Shown one piece after another: positions 1-7,000 of a stretch of DNA of 7,923 nt. The notes beneath the pieces are model-generated. The model was not told where the DNA came from. It was given only the letters and a program-made list of their open reading frames with translations, and did not search any database. Each line of letters begins with the position of its first letter. Within the stretch, counting starts at the first letter, position 1. The position numbers and the translations under genes were made by a program. This DNA is from Bacteroidaceae bacterium (GTDB lineage: Bacteria > Bacteroidota > Bacteroidia > Bacteroidales > Bacteroidaceae): assembly GCA_017557475.1 (NCBI GenBank), contig JAFYYO010000436.1, forward strand, positions 1 to 7,923, given 5' to 3'.

Positions 1-1
1 C

Positions 2-589
2 AACGGTACTTCTACTTACAACAACTGTCTCGTCAACTGTACCTTCTACGGCGAGAATGCAAATTCCTTCGGTGGTGTCTGCGGTTGGAGGGATGGTACT
101 CTCAACGTCAAGAACACTTTGATTGTATCCCAGTACGTCAATACTGCTACAGAACCTACTTCGTATCCTTCCGACGTTGTTTCGCGTAATGGCTGTAACG
201 TAGACAATGTTTACTATGCCGAGCGCAGCTATAAGACTGGTGCTATAGTTCGCGGCACAAAGGCTACGGACGAGCAGTTGGCAAGCGGCGAGATTACCTA
301 CAAGCTCAATGATGGCAATACAAGCAATCCTGCATGGTTCCAGACGATTGGAACTGACGAGACTCCTCGTCTGTTCAATGGCTCGGTTGTTTACTATCGC
401 AACGGCGTTTACATGAACCTGTTGAGGGGTGACGTCAATATTGACACTGTAGTCGACATTGCCGATGCTGTAAGCGTACTGAATGCAATGGCAGGTCAGG
501 AGGTTGCAGGTGATGCCGATGTTAACGGCGACGGCGTGATAGATATTGCCGACCTCGTAACCGTCCTGAACATCATGGCGGGTCAGTAA
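2..589 (+). CDS. C-terminal part of a GLUG/beta-helix surface protein with two dockerin-like repeats (5' end outside window)
   Basis: The frame is open from the window edge and gives 195 residues before TAA at 587-589. The Met codon at 119 is internal, because recognisable module sequence precedes it. Residues 1-40 are the end of a beta-helix/GLUG module (NNCLVNCTF, then FGGVCGW, resembling the GGxxGW strands of the downstream protein), followed by NTLIVSQY. Residues about 90-135 carry the module-closing motif EQLASGE...YKLN...WFQTIGTDETPRLF...VVYY. Residues 144-155 and 173-184 are two 12-residue dockerin/EF-hand loops with Asp/Asn at positions 1, 3, 5, 9 and 12, each followed by VLNxMAGQ; the protein ends exactly after the second MAGQ. 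In loop 1 the usual Gly at position 6 is Thr. No type IX C-terminal sorting domain follows. By analogy this is a secreted or surface protein that binds calcium through the dockerin loops; its partner and ligand are unknown. It is a paralogue of the downstream gene, whose fourth module and tail it resembles. A hairpin and an intrinsic terminator follow the stop, so it probably ends a transcript. Confidence 0.93.
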   Translation, partial: NGTSTYNNCLVNCTFYGENANSFGGVCGWRDGTLNVKNTLIVSQYVNTATEPTSYPSDVVSRNGCNVDNVYYAERSYKTGAIVRGTKATDEQLASGEITYKLNDGNTSNPAWFQTIGTDETPRLFNGSVVYYRNGVYMNLLRGDVNIDTVVDIADAVSVLNAMAGQEVAGDADVNGDGVIDIADLVTVLNIMAGQ

Positions 590-607
590 AAGCCAGTTCT
601 AGAGTAG

Positions 608-631
608 CTATAGTTCCTGTGGAATCTATAG
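608..631 (+). repeat. Bulged inverted repeat just after the stop codon
   Basis: CTATAG and TTCC are followed by a TGT loop, then GGAA, one unpaired T and CTATAG again. This forms a 10-bp stem with a single bulge, about 18 nt after the TAA of the upstream gene and 16 nt before the terminator stem. It has no T-tract, so it is not itself a classical terminator. It may stabilise the mRNA 3' end or be a protein-binding palindrome. The structure is seen directly; the role is a guess. Confidence 0.5.
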
Positions 632-647
632 TTATCAAATAATTCAG

Positions 648-682
648 CCCCTTGCGGTCCTTCCGCAGGGGGGTGTTTTTTT
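648..682 (+). terminator. Strong Rho-independent terminator
   Basis: A 10-bp GC-rich stem (CCCCTTGCGG at 648-657 paired with CCGCAGGGGG at 663-672, with one G-T wobble) closes a 5-nt TCCTT loop. It is followed within four bases by a run of seven T (676-682). It lies about 60 bases after the stop codon of the upstream gene and ahead of the promoter of the next gene, so the two large genes are probably separate transcription units. Confidence 0.9.
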
Positions 683-705
683 ATGCACGAGGGTTAGTTC
701 TCAAA

Positions 706-793
706 CTAGGCGTGGCTAGTTTGCCAATTAGGCGTGCCTAGTTTGCCAACTAGACGTGCCTAGTTTGGCAATTAGCCCAGCCTGGTTTTCAGG
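706..793. repeat. Array of four 22-bp tandem repeats with internal dyad symmetry
   Basis: Units lie head to tail without gaps at 706-727, 728-749, 750-771 and 772-793. Units 1 to 3 differ from one neighbour to the next at only 2-3 positions; unit 4 is degenerate (12 of 22 matches to unit 3). The core is YTAGgCGTGCCTAG followed by TTTGCCAA. A weak half-unit may precede the array at about 695-705. Each unit contains an inverted repeat: AAACTAG/CTAGTTT around a 6-nt loop at 703-722, TAGGC/GCCTA in unit 2, TGCCAACTAG against CTAGTTTGGCA with one bulged base at 744-770, and GCCTG/CAGGC at 780-794. It lies between the terminator and the next promoter, and no reading frame crosses it. There are no spacers between units, so it is not a CRISPR array. 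Its function is unknown; a binding-site cluster, a REP-like element or transcript hairpins are all possible. Confidence 0.88.
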
Positions 794-796
794 CGA

Positions 797-841
797 CCCT
801 CTTCTTTCCTCTCATTTTCCTTTTTCTCTGCTTTCTCCTTT
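797..841 (+). other. Pyrimidine-rich tract upstream of the promoter
   Basis: Forty-five bases are almost only C and T, with purines just at 814 and 830, so the complementary strand is nearly all purine. The tract sits directly after the 22-bp repeat array and about 80 bases ahead of the -33 element. The remainder up to the promoter (842-921) shows no gene and no clear motif beyond a weak -7-like TTTCTTTG at 876-883. Any regulatory or structural role is speculative. Confidence 0.4.
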
Positions 842-921
842 GCAGAATTGTTTGAGTGCTGACCTCGCTTTGTACTTTCTTTGCAAAAAGACGCGTTATA
901 CGAAGAAAAGTGTTAAAAAGT

Positions 922-952
922 TTTGAGCGAATGCTAAAAAATCCTATCTTTG
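922..952 (+). promoter_or_regulatory. Bacteroidetes-type primary sigma promoter
   Basis: TTTG at 922-925 (-33 element) and TATCTTTG at 945-952 (-7 element, consensus TAnnTTTG) are separated by exactly 19 bp, matching the known Bacteroides promoter layout. Transcription would start around 957-960, about 70 bases before the ATG of the giant gene. It is the only full match in the intergenic region and points towards the downstream gene. Confidence 0.82.
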
Positions 953-957
953 CTTTG

Positions 958-1027
958 CATTATGCCTAACAAATAACAGAAAAAATCATTAATTAACCTA
1001 TTTTATTAACCAAAATCAAATCATTCT
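958..1027 (+). promoter_or_regulatory. A/T-rich 5' leader without Shine-Dalgarno
   Basis: This is the predicted untranslated leader of the giant gene. It is dominated by A and T and contains two TTAACC-type repeats (around 990-998 and 1006-1011). There is no purine-rich AGGAGG-like site ahead of the ATG at 1028; the last bases are AAATCAAATCATTCT. Such leaders are normal in Bacteroidetes, where unstructured A-rich sequence rather than anti-SD pairing favours initiation. No riboswitch-like fold was recognised. The 5' boundary is inferred from the promoter. Confidence 0.5.
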
Positions 1028-4000
1028 ATGAGTAGAAAACTACTGAATCTGTGTTTGATGGCGCTGTTTAGCGTTGCCAGCACAGCTGCGTGGGCGCTTT
1101 CCGATGTGAATGGCGTCTATCAGATTAGTTCTGCAGCAGACTGGGAAGAGTTCGCTGCACTCGTGAATGGTGGTGAGGTCAATGCCTGTGCCGTGCTGAC
1201 TGCCGACATAGACACTGGCATCGACGGTACGATGATTGGCGTTGCCGACGCACAAGGACAGCGCTATGACGGTACTTTCGACGGTCAGGGACACACCATC
1301 AAGATTAACTTGTTCCCTGAATCTCAGGATACAGGCCTCTTCCGCTACATCGGTTGGCGTGCCGTCATCCAGAACCTGAAGGTGACAGGTACCATTACTA
1401 CCAGTAGCAAGTTTGCTGGCGGTATCGTTGGTAGGGGCAGAGGTATCGTCCGCAACTGCTGGTCAGATGTCGTCATCAACAGCTCTGTGGCTGGCGATGC
1501 CACTCACGGCGGTATCGTTGCCGTTGGCTACAGCGGCACAATCGTAGAGAACTGTCTGGCACAGACAGCCATCGTGGGTGCAACCACTCAGAACTGCGGC
1601 GGTGTTGTAGGCTGGGCAGAGAACCCTGTCAACATTGTGAACTGTCTTGTTCTTAGTGACGAGTGCGCTTTCGATCTTTCTACAGGTCTCAGCCGCAACA
1701 TTGCCCGTAACGACAGCAGGGTAAAGGCTGTTGATGTAGAGACTTACAATCAGGACATCTATGCAAACCGTCCTGGTGGCGCTTGCTACAACAACTATGT
1801 CACCAATGACTGGGGCGGCAGCAATCCTGCTGTAACCGTTGTTGCTACGGAGGACTTGGCCGACGGTCGCATCTGCTATCAGCTGAACAACGACCAGAGT
1901 CACATTGGTTGGGTTCAAACCATTGGCGTTGACCCCTTCCCCGTCCCCGCAGCATTTGGCAACGGTCAGGTGTATGCTTCCGAAGCTACCGATTGTGACG
2001 GTAAGTCAGAGGGCGACCTCACTTTCTCCAATGAACAAGGTGGCGGTCAGTCAGCAGCACACCAGTTTGACAAGTACGGTATCTGTTCTGTCTGCGGCTG
2101 CTTCAACTTCAATTACTTTGATCTTGATGATCCCGAGAAGTTCGACCAGACCGACCGCTCTGTCCTCTTGAGGAGCAAGGAAGACTTCGATGTCGTGGAA
2201 GGTATGAACCGTATCTGCAACGGCTTCAAGCTCAACTTGAAGTTGATGAACGACATCGAGTACATCGCCGAGGATGGCAAGTACATCTTCAACCCCAGTG
2301 ACTGGATTGATGGTAACTTCAACGGTCAGGGTCATGCAGTAACCATTGGAATGACCGATATAGGCGATCATGGAGGCTTCTTGCCAGAAATGGCTGGTAA
2401 TGTCGAGAACCTCATCCTGCACGGCTCTATTACTACAAACGGAACCCGTACAGGCTCCATTGCAGGTGAAGCCCGTATGGCTTTGGTTCGCAACGTATTC
2501 TCCGATGTTGACATCACTACTTCCATTGCAGGCGACAACACCTCAGGTGGTCTCTTCGGCTGGATGGGTAACATAGAAAGGCATGTTGAGAACACTATCT
2601 ATGCAGGAACCTTTACTTGTCCGGCAAATGCGCCATACGTTCGCGTCGGTGGCTTCTGCGGTTGGGCAGGTTCAAAGACCTACTTCACAAACTGCGCTAT
2701 GCTCGGTAACGTCATCGGTGCCGGCGACCAGAGTGCCCAGTCAGACACAGAGAACTCTGCCAGCACATCTCGTAACCCGGGCAACATTGAGTGCGAAAAT
2801 GTATATGTTGTAAATCCTGTTACAGGTAGAGACGTCCAAGACACAGATAAGTATATTCTCTATGAGAACGAGTCAGGTATTGCAAATGGCGAGTTGGCAT
2901 TCTTCCTGAATGGCAAGCAGAGCGGCTTGGATCGCTTCTTCCAGGTGATTGGCACAGACCCCGAACCTATGCCTATTGCAAAGGAAGGCGGACTCGTTTA
3001 TTCTGCATCCTCAAGCTTCAGTTGTGATGGAACACCTTTGGATGCCGGTGGCTATACAAATGATCCTTCTGGTGAACCGGTTATTCCTCCTCATCAGTTC
3101 GTGAATGGCTGGTGTGTCAACTGCGGTAAGTTCGACGAAAACTTCATGACGTCCGTTGAAGGCTGGTTCGAAATCAGCGATGGCGCAGAGCTTGCATGGT
3201 GGAGCAACTATGCTTGCTCGCATCCTGGTACTTGCGCTAAGTTGACGGACGACATCGACATGGATGGCTACATGGAGAACTTCATTCCTGTAACATTGTT
3301 CTCCGGAACGTTCGACGGACAGGCCCACACCATCAGCAACTTCGTCATCAATAGCACAGGCAACGACCAGGGTCTGATAGGATCTGTTGTCGACGGTGCA
3401 GTGGTTAAGAATGTCATTCTCGACGAAAGTTGCGAAATCTATGCAGCCAACTATGCAGGCGTGATTGGCACAACCGACGGCACCGGCACGATCTATGTAA
3501 CCAATGTCGGCTTCGAAGGCAAAGTTGGTGTTGCCACACGTAACGCAGCAGGTATTGTCGGTGTCTGCTCCGGCGGCTCAATGAACATGATAATTACCAA
3601 CTGCTGGGTAACAGGTGAAATTACCAGCGGTGTCGAGTCAGGTGCTATCTGCGGCTACTCTGGCAGCGGCTCTGTAGTTAAGAATAGCTGGAGTACTTGC
3701 CAAATGCCTGCATCAGCTATTTACTCAAGCGACTCCTTCACTCGTGGCTCAGCACAGGTTATCAACTGCTACGAGGCAGACATTGAAGGCGTTGACCACA
3801 ACAAGCAACAGCACTACAATCCCACGGCAGCAAGTCGCCTGACTATTACTCTCCCGCTTGAGGAGGTTGCCAATGGTGCTCTTTGCTACAACCTGAACGG
3901 TAAGCAATTCCTCGATCCATCATGGTATCAAACCATCGGTGATGATGTACATCCTTATCCATTTGGCGAAGAACACAGCATTGTTATCTATGGTGCTGAG

Positions 4001-7000
4001 CAGTACTTCTCAGTTCTCACTGATGATGACCTCGAAGAGGTAATTCCTGTAATTCAGAATTATGAGCAGGAAAATGTAGAAGAGGTGATCGCTACTCAGT
4101 CTTTGATTGACGCATTGAATGCGGCAATTGAGGCTATGAGCGACTCTACTACTATTGCTAGCTTCGCAAATGCAATGGAAGACGTAAAAGCAGCAAAGGC
4201 TGCCGTGGCAGAGAATGCTGCCGTTTATAAGGCTTACATTGACAAGTGTGAAGAGATAAAGGCATTCCTTGAAGGAAATCAAACCTTCTCAGGTGAACTT
4301 CGCAGTACCCTCGAGTACTACCTCTCTGCAGATGTTGCAGACGAACCTGATGAGAACAATCCTCTCGGTACTTACGAGTACGTCATCGACGTTCACACTG
4401 CTACTGCCGAGGAAATCGCAGCCGAGACAGAGCGCATTGCTAAGTGGCTTGCCGATGCTATTGCAGCAGATTACAAGCCCGGCTCTGATGTCAGCGTATT
4501 GATTCCTAATGGTGACTTCTCCAAGCAGAATGAGAACTGGACTGGTGGCTTCGGCAACAGCTTTGGCGAGACTCAAAACGAGGAAGGCAAGACCTTCGTT
4601 GGTGTTGAGGCTTGGAATGTAACAGGCGACCAGTACCAGACAGTCGAAGGCATGAAGCCCGGTTACTATCTCGTAGCCATCAATGCTGCTTTCCGTCCCA
4701 GCAATAACCGCTACAGCTATAACTATGCTGCAGGTGTTTATGCTAACGGTATCTTCAACTACTTCCCAACTGTCTACGAAGATTATACTCCAGTTGACGA
4801 GGCTGAGGATGGTGTGAACTGCAACCTGTCGATTAAGGAGGCTTATGACTGGCCTGTTTATGACGACTATCAGTCAGAATCAGGTGAAGAAGGCCTCATC
4901 GGTTATGTAGTTCGTGGTGAGACTGGTATGGCTATTGCTGCAAAGGCAGGCCGTTATCAGGTTTATACCATCGCTTATGTAGGCGAAGACGGTAAGCTCA
5001 CCATTGGTATCAAGAACCCAGGCACACATTACGGCAACGACTGGACAGGCTGGGGTCCCTTCCAACTGACCTACTGTGGTGAAGAAGCCGGCGATGCTCT
5101 CAGCGAGGTGCTCGAGAACATGGTAGCTCGTGCTTTGACCATTGAGGAATACAAGGAATACTGGTTTGATATTGACAATGCAGCAGTTGCTCCCAACTTC
5201 CCCGAAGCTTTGTTAGTGGAACTGGAAGATGCTGTTTCTAACGTATCAACAGCTAATACCATTGAGGAGAAGGCTGCTCTTGTACAGAGGTTCTCTGATA
5301 TCTTCCAGGCTATCTATGAAGGCAAGCAGGCTTACATTGCTCTCTTCAATGCTGCTTCTGCTGCAGAAAACATTGGATCAGGCAACTTGGCCTTAATCGA
5401 AAAGGATGTGAACCCAGATACAGGTGAAGAAGAATGGTTTGAGACAGGCGAAATGCTCTTCAGCATTGAAGAGGAAAACAACCTCGCCGACCTTGCTCTG
5501 GAATGGTTGAAAGCATACCAGGACGGATCTTACAGCACAGAGGAGGCTCTGGCAGCTGCAAATGTAAGCGATCCGGCGATTACATCAGTTCTTCCTACGA
5601 AGGATGAAGATGGCTACTACCTCATCTCCAATCCCAAGCAGCTTGCTGCTTATCGTGCAATTGCTCACTACGTAGATAAGACCGTCAAGGGTAAACTCGT
5701 GAATGATGTCGATATGGCTGGCATCGCTATGCTGCCTATTGGCAGAGGTGGCGACAATGCTGCTCACATCTATGCTGGTGTATTCGATGGTCAGGGTCAT
5801 GCTCTTACCAATGTCTATATCAACGACGAGTATTTGGATGTTCCTGCTTCTCTGTTCTATGAGTTGCAGAACGCTACTGTCAAGAACCTGAAGCTGACGG
5901 GTGAGAACCACACTAGCCATCAGTTCACTGGTGGTCTGACTCGCTGGATGTCTGGCAATGCTAGGGTCGAGAACTGTGAGATAGCAGTTGCTATGTACTT
6001 TGCTCCCAACCTTGCAGGTGATGCTTCTTCCGGTGGTGTCGTTGGTTACAACAGCAGTGCAAGCAGTGTCATCGACAACTGTCTTGTCAACGTCCACATG
6101 GTTGGCGAAAGTGAAGGTCCGATTTGGTACGTTGGTGGTGTAGCTGGTTGGTCTAGTGCATCTCTCCAAATCAAGAATACCTTGATTCTCTCTCAGTATG
6201 AGAACGTAGGTGCAGACGGTGACAACTCCCGTACAACCAGCCGTGGTACAAAGGCTACTTTGTCCAACGTCTATGTTTCCCAGTACTTCCGTGAAGCAGA
6301 AGGTACTCTCGTTACAGCTGATCAGTTGGCAAGTGGTGAAACTGCTTGGAAGCTGAACGGCCAGACTGGCGACAATGCTCATTGGTTCCAGACGCTTGGC
6401 GTTGAGGCAACTCCTCACCTGTTCGGCGACGACGTAGTTTACTACTATGCTGGTCAGTACACCAACGATAAGCCTAATCCTCAGCTGAACGCATTTGCTT
6501 ACGATTTGGATGCTAAGTTGTCTGGCAGCAATGTGAATGTTACCTTCAAGCTCAATGCTGAGGCAGAAGCCGCAGAGGTTAGGTTCAGCAATGGTTACAC
6601 TAAAGCTGTTGAGGGCGAGCTTACTGCTGGTGCTTACAGAGTAAGTGTTCCCACAAGCGAACTTGGTTCTGATCCTACTGCTCTCAACTTCGAGATTGCT
6701 GTTACCGGCAAGGGTTCACTCGATGTTATCAGAGTGGGCGAGCCCTTCAAGGTATGGGGTCCTTGCGGTATGGCTGTTAACAACAATCCTGCAAGTAAGG
6801 GCTTCGGTCAAGTTCTCTTGGCAGAGTCTTGGGTACAGGATTACGTCAATGGCAATAATGTTTACCACACTGGCGACAAGGTTGGTGCTCTCTTCGCATT
6901 CGATGCTGACTTCCAGCCTGTCAATGCATCCGACGGCACTCCTGGCTTCTATGGTGGACTCGACATTGCAAAAGAGACTCCGTTGGAGATAAAGGACGGC

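Noticed and set aside
119..589. Start of the upstream gene at the ATG at 119
   Set aside because: The frame is open upstream to the window edge and codes for beta-helix sequence there (NNCLVNC, GGVCGW), so the true start lies outside the window.
706..793. CRISPR array
   Set aside because: The 22-bp units abut directly without spacers, and no cas gene is visible.
851..883. A second promoter (TTTG at 851-854, TTTCTTTG at 876-883)
   Set aside because: The spacer of 21 bp is tolerable but the -7 element lacks the TA dinucleotide, while the site at 922-952 matches fully. It could be a weak secondary start, but this cannot be supported.
590..1027. A small protein or tRNA gene in the intergenic region
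   Set aside because: No start followed by a credible frame, no cloverleaf and no tRNA signature were seen; the region is explained by hairpins, repeats, promoter and leader.
1052..1054. Cys9 in the signal peptide as a lipobox cysteine
   Set aside because: It lies inside the hydrophobic core and is followed by more hydrophobic residues and a clear AWA cleavage site. A lipoprotein cysteine should follow the core.
1463..1918. Open frame of 151 codons on the - strand
   Set aside because: It mirrors GLUG module 1 and has no independent support.
5585..6418. Open frame of 277 codons on the - strand
   Set aside because: It lies wholly inside module 4 of the giant gene, whose protein sequence matches a repeated module. 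The antisense frame has no recognisable domain, promoter or leader, and its opening follows from the codon bias of the + strand gene.
6645..6992. Open frame of 115 codons on the + strand in another frame
   Set aside because: It is out of frame within the Fn3-like/propeller region, with a Leu/Ser-rich composition typical of a shifted reading of this gene. The frame of the giant gene is continuous here, so this is not a frameshift.
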